Positions 1 to 6,621 of a stretch of DNA of 14,224 nt are shown one piece after another. The stretch is from Candidatus Methylomirabilota bacterium (GTDB taxonomy: Bacteria; Methylomirabilota; Methylomirabilia; Methylomirabilales; Methylomirabilaceae), in NCBI GenBank assembly GCA_028869615.1, contig JAGWRQ010000036.1:1-14224 (forward strand). The letters run 5' to 3'. Numbering within the stretch: the first letter of the stretch is position 1; each line of letters starts with the position of its first letter. Position numbers and translations under genes: made by a program. The notes under the pieces are model-generated. The model searched no databases and was not told the origin of the DNA. It saw nothing but the letters and a program-made list of their open reading frames with translations.

Positions 1-517
1 CGTGCTGATAGCCACGACGACTCGGTACATCCAGCAGCAGGATGGCGCCGCCGAGCAACACAAAGTTCAGCGCACTCACAAACGCCATCCGGCCTGGATT
101 CAGGTGTGGCACCGGGGCCTCGCGCTCCTGCAACAACAGTCGGTCAATCCCTAGGTCCTCTCCAGACAGATATTCGTATAGATATTCGCTGATCACGAGT
201 AGGCCGATGAGGACAACGATCGATGCACAGACCTGGGCGACCCGGCAACGCCACCCGCCGGTGGACGCTGCCCGCAACAACCAGAGCGAGACCCCGATCA
301 GGGCGAAGGCGAGCGCCGTGTTGGCCTTCATGGTGGGAAATCCGGGCATGGGGTTCTCGAGGGCGGTCACGTCGAGCCACCAGCCGACCAGAACCAGACT
401 GCCGATCATCACCGCGCTGACGCTTGCAGCTTGCGAAATCCACCGCACTCGCGATGCGAACTGATTGGAGTCGCATTGTGCGATATTGACACATGTTGCC
501 TTGTCCATGCTTTTCAT
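1..517 (-). CDS. N-terminal part of a four-helix membrane sensor protein (probable signalling protein), truncated by the window edge
   Basis: An open reading frame enters from beyond base 1 and starts with ATG at 517 (alternative ATG at 508); 172 residues are visible and no stop is reached. Four hydrophobic segments can be read, at about residues 33-50, 65-82, 96-113 and 147-163. The second and fourth follow similar motifs: PGFPTMKANTALAF at 58-71 and PGRMAFVSALNF at 141-152. Between them is a polar loop with GEDLGIDRLLLQE. From family knowledge, this type of N-terminal module precedes PAS, histidine kinase or GGDEF domains in many environmental bacteria; that a signalling output follows here is inference, because the C-terminus is missing. 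No strong Shine-Dalgarno sequence precedes either start. The gene lies downstream of and co-directional with the LuxR-type regulator, 181 bases away, so it may be its functional partner. Confidence 0.75.
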   Translation of the reverse strand, partial: MKSMDKATCVNIAQCDSNQFASRVRWISQAASVSAVMIGSLVLVGWWLDVTALENPMPGFPTMKANTALAFALIGVSLWLLRAASTGGWRCRVAQVCASIVVLIGLLVISEYLYEYLSGEDLGIDRLLLQEREAPVPHLNPGRMAFVSALNFVLLGGAILLLDVPSRRGYQH

Positions 518-698
518 AACTTGTTCTTAGTACATTTGCTAACTAAATACAAGAGTATTATTACTTACAATTGTTGCGTAGTATCTCGTGCATCTGCGCA
601 GCCTTCAGGCAGAAAAATCCGCATCTTCGAAGCCATAGGAGGAGACATGGGAGGGCGGGACCGGGCTTGAGGAGCGATCGTGGCCCCTTCAGCGCCCT
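518..698. other. AT-rich intergenic region between the regulator and the sensor gene
   Basis: Bases 524-590 are strikingly AT-rich compared with the surrounding coding sequence and probably hold the promoter of the minus-strand sensor gene, though no consensus -35/-10 pair stands out. The element TTAGTACATTTGCTA (527-541) recurs with one mismatch at 1687-1701, on the other side of the regulator gene. On the plus strand a seven-codon ATG ORF (647-670) follows an AGGAGGAG run, but the spacing is too short and no gene follows, so I do not call it. No convincing terminator was found after the regulator stop. Confidence 0.5.
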
Positions 699-1499
699 TT
701 ACGGATGAGCCAGACGGTTACAAAACGCAAAACGGACCAGCCCGGTGCGGCTATCGATGCATAGTTTCTGACGGATCCGCGCGCTATGGTTCTCGACGGT
801 CCGAACGGACAGCCGGAGCGTTGCAGCGATCTTCCTGTCGGAAAGGCCCTGAGCAATGAGCCGGAGGACCTGCAACTCGCGCGGGGTCAGACGCTGGCCT
901 TGCACACTCTCCAGCGACCCTTCCGCGACCAGAGCCGACCCTTTTTCCATCTGCGGATGGATGATGTCGGGTATCGCCGGGTGATCCCCGGACTCCTCGA
1001 GGTAGATCGTGAAGGCGCAGTTGAGCGGCGGCGTCTCTGAACATTGGTCGGCATAGATCTTTGCGTAGCCGTGCGTCTCCGCCACAACCCCGGCAAAAAG
1101 CCCCGCGGCAAGGTCACACAGGTAACTCCCATACTCACGCGGCTCCGCGAACCGGCACGCCAGCACGTTGACGCGAAGTACGTCAGACGGCTCGATCGTC
1201 ACTTGAAGGTTCCACCCACACTGCTGCCCTATCGCCTCAAGGCACTGGGCACACGTGCGACCGTCACCCCGCCTCGCCGCGCCATGCGTCAGTCGCCATT
1301 CGGCAGCCGCCAGCCGACCATGCTCCGTCCCTATACCGCGAACTATGTCTTGGAACACCGATGGGTGGATCTGCCTGACAACTGTATGAATTACGCCAGC
1401 CATCATCTTCGTCAGCAGCGCCTGCGGACAGACCAATGACGGCTTGCCATCACCGCGAACAGCGCGCATCGGAATCGCACGCTTCTTGCCATCTCTCAT
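699..1499 (-). CDS. LuxR-family transcriptional regulator with a cysteine-rich N-terminal sensory domain
   Basis: This 266-residue protein ends in a clear LuxR/NarL-type DNA-binding domain (about residues 204-262): LTPRELQVLRLIAQGLSDRK, then KIAATLRLSVRTVENHSARI. The N-terminal 170 residues are not a receiver domain, since the DD/D/K set is absent. Instead they carry Cys at 83, 86 (CAQC), 94, 115, 128, 153 and 161, with a pattern (YLCDLAAGLFAGVV...HGYAKIYADQC...LNCAFTIYLE) that resembles V4R-like small-molecule or metal-sensing domains. That assignment is tentative. The likely role is a one-component regulator whose ligand or redox state is sensed by the N-terminal domain. The start at 1499 has only a weak ribosome site (TAAGTAAG); an internal Met at residue 11 is possible. 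It is followed co-directionally by the membrane sensor gene. Its targets are unknown, but AT-rich repeats on both sides make autoregulation plausible. Confidence 0.85.
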   Translation of the reverse strand: MRDGKKRAIPMRAVRGDGKPSLVCPQALLTKMMAGVIHTVVRQIHPSVFQDIVRGIGTEHGRLAAAEWRLTHGAARRGDGRTCAQCLEAIGQQCGWNLQVTIEPSDVLRVNVLACRFAEPREYGSYLCDLAAGLFAGVVAETHGYAKIYADQCSETPPLNCAFTIYLEESGDHPAIPDIIHPQMEKGSALVAEGSLESVQGQRLTPRELQVLRLIAQGLSDRKIAATLRLSVRTVENHSARIRQKLCIDSRTGLVRFAFCNRLAHP

Positions 1500-1851
1500 T
1501 CTTACTTAAACCCGTTCCAGCAGGCCGGCTCCCTTAAGAACCGCCCTCGCGCTTGCACCGCGTGAAATGGATTGAACCGACAACACAGGCTGACCGGAAT
1601 TGGATGGAGTAGTCATAGACTGCACCCTATTGTGCGCATTCATATCTTCCAAAGACAAGCGTACAATTACTTAGAATCTTTGAGCATTAGTACATTTGTT
1701 ATAGAACTCTCCGACCTCACGTCGCCTCACCCCCCCTCTTACGAGAAGCATCTGGGAGGGCGAAAGGTTCCAAGCACTCAACAGAAACACCTCCGCACAT
1801 CGCCTCACTCCCTCGCTCACTCTTCCGAGCGCACGGCAACCTCAAAATGAC
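1500..1851. other. Non-coding region with probable promoter sites
   Basis: About 350 bases without a credible gene. A 92-codon plus-strand frame exists here, but its product is low-complexity and resembles no family. The AT-rich patch 1655-1710 is the main feature. On the minus strand, GTACAA at 1661-1666 (TTGTAC) and TTCATA at 1639-1644 (TATGAA) form a possible -35/-10 pair with 16-base spacing for the LuxR-type gene. On the plus strand, TGTTATAGA (1697-1705) resembles an extended -10. The element TTAGTACATTTGTTA (1687-1701) matches one on the other side of the regulator gene. The remainder (1710-1850) is C/T-rich and shows no structure I can name. Confidence 0.5.
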
Positions 1852-1880
1852 TTTCGCGACAAGCCGTCACGTGAGATAAT
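1852..1880 (+). promoter_or_regulatory. Probable promoter of the pyrophosphatase gene (extended -10)
   Basis: GATAAT at 1875-1880 is preceded by TGA, giving an extended -10 of the form TGnGATAAT. The -35 at 17-base spacing (TTTCGC, 1852-1857) is poor, as is common for extended -10 promoters. Transcription would begin near 1887, a few bases before the ribosome-binding site. This placement excludes the upstream ATG at 1884 as the main start. Confidence 0.5.
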
Positions 1881-1891
1881 GACATGCGTTC

Positions 1892-1900
1892 AAAGGAGGG
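1892..1900 (+). promoter_or_regulatory. Ribosome-binding site that sets the GTG start of the pyrophosphatase
   Basis: AAAGGAGGG ends seven bases before GTG at 1908. No comparable site precedes the in-frame ATG at 1884. This favours the shorter protein starting MHYKGLPIGEG. Confidence 0.7.
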
Positions 1901-1907
1901 CTTACGG

Positions 1908-2414
1908 GTGCATTACAAAGGCTTGCCGATCGGCGAAGGCGCACCAGTCATCGTGAACACTGTTGTGGAGATCTCTTCGGGATCGAGCAATAAGTACGAG
2001 TACGACGTAAACCTGGGCGTATTCAGACTGGACCGTGTGTTGTACTCACCGGTGCACTATCCGGCCGACTACGGATTTATCCCAGGTACGCTCGGGCAAG
2101 ACGGGGACCCGCTCGACATCCTGATCCTTATCTCGCAGCCCACGTTCCCCGGTTGCCTGGTCGAAGCCCGCCCCGTCGGGATGCTGGACATGGTCGATGA
2201 CAAGGGGATCGATGAAAAGATCCTCGCCGTAGCCCATGGCGATCCGCGCTACCAACGGATCGAGGACCTTGCCGGCGTGGAGCCTCATGTGTTGAAAGAA
2301 ATCGAGCACTTCTTTAACGTGTACAAAAACTTGGAAGGGCGAACGAGTCTGACATCCGGTTGGCTGGGTCGAGGCGCCGCCCATGAGCGCATCGAAACCT
2401 ACCGGCTCAGATAG
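1908..2414 (+). CDS. ppa: Inorganic pyrophosphatase, family I
   Basis: Cytosolic enzyme that hydrolyses pyrophosphate to two phosphates and so drives biosynthetic reactions. With the GTG start the protein has 168 residues, near the usual bacterial size. The active-site set falls at almost the same positions as in the E. coli enzyme: E21, K29, E31 (NKYEYD), R43, Y55, the signature D65-x-D67-P-x-D70 (DGDPLD), D97, D102, K104 (DEK) and Y139-K140. One oddity is EISSGS, where most family members have EIPxGS; the missing Pro/Lys pair lies beside, not in, the catalytic set. An in-frame ATG at 1884 would add eight residues but lies at or before the predicted transcription start. The last 32 bases overlap the start of the MFS permease gene in another frame, suggesting translational coupling. 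Confidence 0.95.
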   Translation: MHYKGLPIGEGAPVIVNTVVEISSGSSNKYEYDVNLGVFRLDRVLYSPVHYPADYGFIPGTLGQDGDPLDILILISQPTFPGCLVEARPVGMLDMVDDKGIDEKILAVAHGDPRYQRIEDLAGVEPHVLKEIEHFFNVYKNLEGRTSLTSGWLGRGAAHERIETYRLR

Positions 2415-3618
2415 TCAGGGGGTCCGCCTGTTCGGTCTCAGCCGCAACGTGGTGGCCCTCGGACTGGTGAGCCTCCTCACCGATGTCAGCTCCGAGATGA
2501 TCTATCCGCTGTTGCCGCTGTTTCTGACCAGCGTACTGGGAGCCGGCCAAACCTTCGTCGGGCTGGTGGAAGGGATCGCCGAGAGCGCGGCCAGCCTGAC
2601 CAAGCTATTTTCTGGGTGGCTTTCAGACCGGCTCGGCAGGCGAAAAGGGCTGGTTGTCGCCGGTTACACCTTGTCCAGCGTGAGTCGTCCGCTTGTCGCG
2701 TTGGCCCTTGCCCCCTGGCATGTCCTGATGATCCGGTTCACGGACCGCCTGGGCAAAGGGTTGCGAACCCCACCCAGGGATGCTCTGATTGCCGGCTCTA
2801 CCGACGTGGCCATCCGGGGAAGGGCCTATGGATTCCACCGCTCGATGGACCACCTGGGGGCGGTCGGCGGCCCGGCCCTGGCCTATGCGCTTCTGCTGCT
2901 CCTGGGCGATCGGCTCCGGACGCTCTTCCTGCTGGCCGCGATCCCTGGCGTCCTTTCGGTTGTCATTCTGACGCTAAAGGTACGCGACTTCCCGATCGAT
3001 TCCGCCCAAGCCGCCAAGGAGCCGCAACGCGCAACGGGCCTTGACGCGCAGCTCACGCGCTTCCTGCTGGTCGTGACGCTGTTCACGCTCGGTAACTCCA
3101 GCGACGCCTTCCTCCTCCTGCGAGCCCAGGAGGTTGGGATCTCAGCCATCCACCTCCCGCTCCTCTGGATGTTCTTCAGCCTGGTCAAGGCGGCGACGGG
3201 GTTGCCGGGCGGGATCCTCTCCGACCTTCGAGGCAGGCGGGGCGCCATCATCGCGGGATGGCTGGTGTACGCACTTGCCTATCTGGGGTTCGGCGCCGCC
3301 AGCCAACCCTGGCACATCTGGGTGCTCATAGGTTTCTATGGCCTGTACTTCGGACTCACCGAAGGAGGCGAACGGGCACTTATCGTCGACCTGGTCCCCC
3401 AAGACCGCCAGGCTTCCGCCTTTGGCCTCTTTCACTCCTGCATCGGGATCGCCGCCCTGCCCAGCAGCCTGCTGATGGGTTACCTCTACCAGACCTTCGG
3501 CGCGGGGCCGGCGTTTACCGTCGGCGCCGCTCTGGCCGGCCTGTCAGCCCTCCTACTGCTTCTCCTGCTCCGCCCCAGTCTTCTCAGACCTGAACGGAGC
3601 GTTGCACAACGCTCATGA
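2383..3618 (+). CDS. Major facilitator superfamily permease
   Basis: A 411-residue membrane protein with the usual twelve-helix MFS pattern in two halves. After a short soluble N-terminus comes GLVSLLTDVSSEMIYPLLPL (residues 27-46), then the MFS motif-A loop GWLSDRLGRRKG (78-89) and the loop DRLGKGLRTPPRDALI (121-136); the second half repeats a motif-A-like GGILSDLRGRRGAIIAG. These features place it in the MFS group that includes archaeal MJ1317-like proteins, whose substrate is not established. It begins inside the end of the pyrophosphatase gene (32-base overlap), so the two are probably one operon. A GAGG run a few bases before the ATG could serve as ribosome site. The TTG- and GTG-free, clear hydrophobic N-terminus supports this start. 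The substrate cannot be deduced; phosphate- or sugar-phosphate-related transport would be a guess from the neighbour only. Confidence 0.88.
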   Translation: MSASKPTGSDSQGVRLFGLSRNVVALGLVSLLTDVSSEMIYPLLPLFLTSVLGAGQTFVGLVEGIAESAASLTKLFSGWLSDRLGRRKGLVVAGYTLSSVSRPLVALALAPWHVLMIRFTDRLGKGLRTPPRDALIAGSTDVAIRGRAYGFHRSMDHLGAVGGPALAYALLLLLGDRLRTLFLLAAIPGVLSVVILTLKVRDFPIDSAQAAKEPQRATGLDAQLTRFLLVVTLFTLGNSSDAFLLLRAQEVGISAIHLPLLWMFFSLVKAATGLPGGILSDLRGRRGAIIAGWLVYALAYLGFGAASQPWHIWVLIGFYGLYFGLTEGGERALIVDLVPQDRQASAFGLFHSCIGIAALPSSLLMGYLYQTFGAGPAFTVGAALAGLSALLLLLLLRPSLLRPERSVAQRS

Positions 3619-3659
3619 AAAATAGTCGATAATGGCTAAGAAGATTTAATAATTTTCTA

Positions 3660-3683
3660 TTGAGTAGTATCTTATGATATAAT
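3660..3683 (+). promoter_or_regulatory. Probable extended -10 promoter of the hybrid histidine kinase gene
   Basis: The 119-base gap between the permease and the kinase is AT-rich. TGATATAAT (3675-3683) is a perfect extended -10 (TGnTATAAT). No good -35 lies at 16-18 bases; a TTGAGT at 3660-3665 is too close. Transcription from about 3690 would give a roughly 48-base leader with AAGG at 3724-3727 as a modest ribosome site ten bases before the ATG. Confidence 0.6.
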
Positions 3684-3737
3684 CCTGGATATTGGTCCTT
3701 CATAGCGTATGCTGTTTTCTTTTAAGGTTAGAATGCA

Positions 3738-5477
3738 ATGGAACGACTGATCAAGGGTCTCTCCACTATAATCGGTAGTTCATCGGCAATGCGGTCTTCC
3801 GCCCCAGACCAACTCCTCGGAACTGTTCTGGAGGAGGTCTTGAAGGCGACTGACGGCGCGGTCCTTGGCTGGATCTGCCTGGCTCGCGGTCTGCCGGACC
3901 ATTTGAACTGGCCTACCGTCACCGCGTTACCACAGGACTCGGTCTACCTTGCGGCCGCCAGGCATACCAGCAACGAGACCCCCGTAACCACCCTCGTCGC
4001 CTGTCCGGACTGCCCCTGTGGTCGCTTTCTCACCGGCACCGATCCGCCGCCGCCCAAGTATACCGTCATCGATCACTGTCCCCATCCAATCCTGTCCGAG
4101 CCGTGCGCCGGCACGCACGTGTGCGTGCCCCTCTTCGCGAAGGATCGGCCGATCGGTGTGCTGAACCTCGCCAAGCCGGGGTCCGCGTCCTTTTCACCCA
4201 TTGAACAGTTGTTCCTCCAGGCTGTCGCGAGTCAACTGAGCGCCGCCCTGGAGAACGCCAGCCTGATTGCTGAGACACAGACCAGACTCAAAGAGACGCA
4301 GACGCTGCTCACGGAACGAAAGCAATTAGAGCAGCAGCTTCTTCGAACCGAACGGCTTAGGGCATTAGGTGAAATGGCGTCCGGCGTCGCCCATAACTTT
4401 AACAACGTCCTTGGCGCCATCCTGGGACGAGCGCAACTCCTTCATCGGGTAGTCCAGGAGGCGGAGGCACAACGAGGACTCGAGGCGATTGAAAAGGCGG
4501 CCCTGGATGGAGCCAACATGGTCCGCCGCCTGCAACGCTTTACACATCAGGGGCGAGAGGAGGAGTTCTTTCCGGTGGATCTCAACCAAGTGGTCAAGGA
4601 CGTCCTGGCCATCACCGAGGCCAAGTGGAAAGACGAGGCCCATCTCGCCGGAACAACCATCGAGATTGCAACCAGCTACGGAAAGACCTCCCCTGTCATG
4701 GGTAATATTTCGGAACTCCGGGAGGTCCTGACCAACCTCATCTTCAATGCCGTCGAGGCGATGCCGCACGGCGGCACACTCACCTTGAAGACCGAAGAGG
4801 TTGGGGGGTGGGTCTGCGCCAGCGTGTCCGATACGGGGATCGGGATGACCGACGACGTGCAGACCAGAATATTCGATCCCTTCTTTACTACGAAGGGAAC
4901 CAAGGGGACCGGGCTTGGATTAAACGTGTCGTATGGTATCATCAGCGAACATCATGGCGAGATCAGTGTGCAGAGCCAACCCGGGCAGGGTACGACCGTG
5001 TTGATGAAGTTACCGATTGCCTCTGGGCTCCGATCGACCCCACAGACCACACCGACGCCATCTTCCAGGCAGGGACGTATCCTGGTGATCGATGATGATG
5101 AGATGATCCACGAACTCCTCTCCGAACTCCTCCGGGCGGCCGGGCACACGGTCGTTCAAGCAGGGGGTGGCCGGGAAGGACTGCGTCTGTTCCAGCACGG
5201 CAGCTTCGACCTTGTTCTTACCGACCTGGGTATGCCGGAGTGTACAGGTTGGGAAGTGGCATCGGCCATAAAGGCGATGGCGCCTCGCACCCCCGTTGTC
5301 CTCATTACCGGGTGGGCGCTCACGCTTGACCGGGAGAAGCTTAAAGAGTCCGGCATTGATCTGGTCTTGAACAAGCCGTTCCAGGTCACCGACGTGATGG
5401 CGCTCGTCGCGGAGGCGCTGGAACTGCGCGAAAAGATCGAGCAGAGTGCGGACCGCGCGCACCCGGCCAGATCGTGA
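3738..5477 (+). CDS. GAF-domain hybrid sensor histidine kinase with C-terminal receiver
   Basis: A soluble 579-residue two-component protein without membrane segments. Order: GAF-like domain (about 20-175); short coiled coil (175-205); HisKA with phosphoacceptor H219 in GVAHNFNNVLGAILG; HATPase_c with N box NLIFNAVEAM (333-342), DTGIGM (365-370), FDPFFTTK (379-386) and GTGLGL (390-395); receiver domain (about 447-560) with acidic IDDDE, phosphoacceptor D496 (LVLTDLGMP), T524 and K546. The GAF part has a cysteine cluster C89-x2-C92-x-C94-GR and further Cys at 114, 123 and 129, a pattern suited to binding metal, haem or sensing redox state; that is inference. The residue after the phosphoacceptor His is Asn instead of the usual Asp/Glu. 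There is no DNA-binding domain, so the output partner is elsewhere. It has its own promoter-like sequence and appears monocistronic. Confidence 0.93.
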   Translation: MERLIKGLSTIIGSSSAMRSSAPDQLLGTVLEEVLKATDGAVLGWICLARGLPDHLNWPTVTALPQDSVYLAAARHTSNETPVTTLVACPDCPCGRFLTGTDPPPPKYTVIDHCPHPILSEPCAGTHVCVPLFAKDRPIGVLNLAKPGSASFSPIEQLFLQAVASQLSAALENASLIAETQTRLKETQTLLTERKQLEQQLLRTERLRALGEMASGVAHNFNNVLGAILGRAQLLHRVVQEAEAQRGLEAIEKAALDGANMVRRLQRFTHQGREEEFFPVDLNQVVKDVLAITEAKWKDEAHLAGTTIEIATSYGKTSPVMGNISELREVLTNLIFNAVEAMPHGGTLTLKTEEVGGWVCASVSDTGIGMTDDVQTRIFDPFFTTKGTKGTGLGLNVSYGIISEHHGEISVQSQPGQGTTVLMKLPIASGLRSTPQTTPTPSSRQGRILVIDDDEMIHELLSELLRAAGHTVVQAGGGREGLRLFQHGSFDLVLTDLGMPECTGWEVASAIKAMAPRTPVVLITGWALTLDREKLKESGIDLVLNKPFQVTDVMALVAEALELREKIEQSADRAHPARS

Positions 5478-5525
5478 CCACTGGCCGATGGCGTGCGATC
5501 TCAATTGGAATCGAGAAAGTTGGGA

Positions 5526-5540
5526 CCCGCAGCACGCGGG
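5526..5540. terminator. Weak bidirectional hairpin between convergent genes
   Basis: CCCGC (5526-5530) and GCGGG (5536-5540) form a five-pair stem with a five-base loop between the kinase stop and the mqnD stop. There is no T-run on the plus side; on the minus side TCCCAACTTT follows. It may stop both transcripts, but it is short. Confidence 0.3.
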
Positions 5541-5543
5541 GGA

Positions 5544-6383
5544 TTACTCTGAAAGGAACTCCGGGCGGATTCGCGTGGCGATCACGCCGTGCTCCCACGC
5601 CACATTCAGGAGTTGTTCGAGGCCCTTTCTGCTTTCCTCGTTCCAGGCGCGGGTGTCCTCATTCACATACATGCCGACAAATCGGTCGGCCAGCGCCGCC
5701 TCCATCCCGCGGCCGAACTGCATGGCGTACTGCAGCGCCTCCTGTCGATGAGCCAAGCCATAGTCGATGCTGGCTCGAAGATATCCCGAGACTTCCAGGC
5801 AACACGACTCCCCCAGGTCCTTCCGGATAGCGTTGGCCCCCAACGGCAACGGCAGCGCCGTCTGCTCGTGCCACCATGTTCCGAGATCTACCAGCTTGGT
5901 CAAACCGCGATCCCCGAAAGTAAGCTGCCCCTCGTGGATGACAAGCGCCGCATCCGCCTCGCCGCGTTCGACTGCGTCGAAGACCCGGTCGAAGGGAACC
6001 TCAACGGCCTGGAACTCCTCCAGGTACAGCCGCAGCGCGAGGAATGCCGTCGTGAGTCTCCCTGGGACGGCAATTCGCTTGCCGCGGAGCTGGGCAGGAT
6101 CAAGCCCACGCTTCGCCACAACGATCGGTCCGTACTGCCGTCCGATGCTGGCGCCATGGGGCAACAGGATGTAACGGTCGGCGACATAGGTGTAGGCATG
6201 AACCGAGAGCGCCGTGACCTCCAGTCTGCCTTCCAGCGCCCAACTGTTCAGCGTATCGATCGCTTCGAGGATGTGCTGGAAGCGAAACCGGTCTGTCTGA
6301 AGTCGCTCCTTCGCCAGCGCGTAAAACATGAATGCGTCATCCGGGTCCGGACTATGTCCGATCCGGATGAGTTGCGTCTGCAT
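5544..6383 (-). CDS. mqnD: MqnD-family protein: 1,4-dihydroxy-6-naphthoate synthase (futalosine pathway of menaquinone synthesis)
   Basis: The family enzyme converts cyclic dehypoxanthine futalosine to 1,4-dihydroxy-6-naphthoate, a late step of the alternative menaquinone route. The protein has a periplasmic-binding-protein-like fold but no signal peptide, so it acts in the cytosol. Visible marks are the N-terminal GHSPDPDDAFMFYAL (9-23), the TALSVHAYTYV segment (58-67), GKRIAVPGRLTTAFLALRLY (101-120), DAALVIHEGQLTF (144-156, with H150 in the position of the conserved family His) and MYVNEDT near 238-244. The length of 279 residues is normal. The start is ATG at 6383, after GGAGAAGGGA; a longer frame starting at 6458 would begin inside the promoter and is rejected. 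MqnA and related binding proteins share the fold, so the exact step is likely, not proven. No other mqn genes are in the window. Confidence 0.85.
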   Translation of the reverse strand: MQTQLIRIGHSPDPDDAFMFYALAKERLQTDRFRFQHILEAIDTLNSWALEGRLEVTALSVHAYTYVADRYILLPHGASIGRQYGPIVVAKRGLDPAQLRGKRIAVPGRLTTAFLALRLYLEEFQAVEVPFDRVFDAVERGEADAALVIHEGQLTFGDRGLTKLVDLGTWWHEQTALPLPLGANAIRKDLGESCCLEVSGYLRASIDYGLAHRQEALQYAMQFGRGMEAALADRFVGMYVNEDTRAWNEESRKGLEQLLNVAWEHGVIATRIRPEFLSE

Positions 6384-6449
6384 ACGCGGTCCCTTCTCCC
6401 GCCCACATTGTCCAGGGTCTCGTGAATGGTTTTCTTCTTTCGCTCTCCT

Positions 6450-6478
6450 TTTATACATCGGGAGCCGGGTGGGTGCAA
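6450..6478 (-). promoter_or_regulatory. Sigma-70-type promoter of mqnD
   Basis: Read on the minus strand, TTGCAC (6473-6478) and TATAAA (6450-6455) are separated by exactly 17 bases. Transcription would start near 6443, giving a leader of about 60 bases before the ATG at 6383. Confidence 0.65.
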
Positions 6479-6518
6479 GGGATGATTGAGGCTTCGATCC
6501 GCTTTTGGCCGATTATCC

Positions 6519-6547
6519 TTGACAACTGCGCGAAGGATGTCGATAAT
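6519..6547 (+). promoter_or_regulatory. Strong sigma-70-type promoter of the rpsU-RRM unit
   Basis: A perfect TTGACA (6519-6524) and GATAAT (6542-6547), one base off consensus, lie 17 bases apart. It is the best promoter in the window. Transcription would begin near 6554, leaving a leader of about 125 bases before rpsU. It is divergent from the mqnD promoter, with about 40 bases between the two -35 elements. Confidence 0.75.
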
Positions 6548-6592
6548 AGGTTGTTTTTTGGTCTGGGGGCTTCGTTTACATTTTCTCAAAGC

Positions 6593-6621
6593 ACCGCGAG
6601 GACCAGGGGCTCGCGGTTTTT
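6593..6621 (+). terminator. Intrinsic terminator inside the rpsU leader (probable attenuator, or end of a short RNA)
   Basis: ACCGCGAG (6593-6600) pairs with CTCGCGGT (6610-6617) in an eight-pair GC-rich stem with a nine-base loop, followed by a run of T (6617-6621). It lies about 40 bases after the predicted transcription start and about 60 before rpsU, so it cannot serve an upstream gene on this strand. Upstream TTGGTCT (6558-6564) can pair with the loop-side GGACCAG (6600-6606), and AGGACC recurs at 6630-6635, so alternative folds are possible. A second small hairpin, CTGAT-cat-ATCAG (6636-6648), follows. Confidence 0.6.

Noticed and set aside
144..494. A 116-codon minus-strand frame and a 140-codon plus-strand frame over the left edge
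   Set aside because: Both are Arg/Pro-rich shadows of the membrane sensor frame, which alone shows hydrophobic helices and a known motif.
647..670. Seven-codon ORF (MGGRDRA) after an AGGAGGAG run, as a leader peptide
   Set aside because: Spacing to the ATG is too short, no plus-strand gene follows, and purine runs of this kind arise easily by chance.
1572..1850. A 92-codon plus-strand frame upstream of the pyrophosphatase
   Set aside because: Composition is Ser/His/Pro-rich and C/T-driven, no ribosome site, no family pattern, and it covers promoter-like sequence.
578..3676. Similarity between GTAGTATCTCGTG (578-590) and GTAGTATCTTATG (3664-3676) as a shared operator
   Set aside because: Only 11 of 13 bases match, which is expected by chance in a window of this length.
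5589..6425. Long plus-strand frame opposite mqnD
   Set aside because: It is antisense to a clear MqnD-family gene and has no recognisable domain; long shadows are common at high GC.
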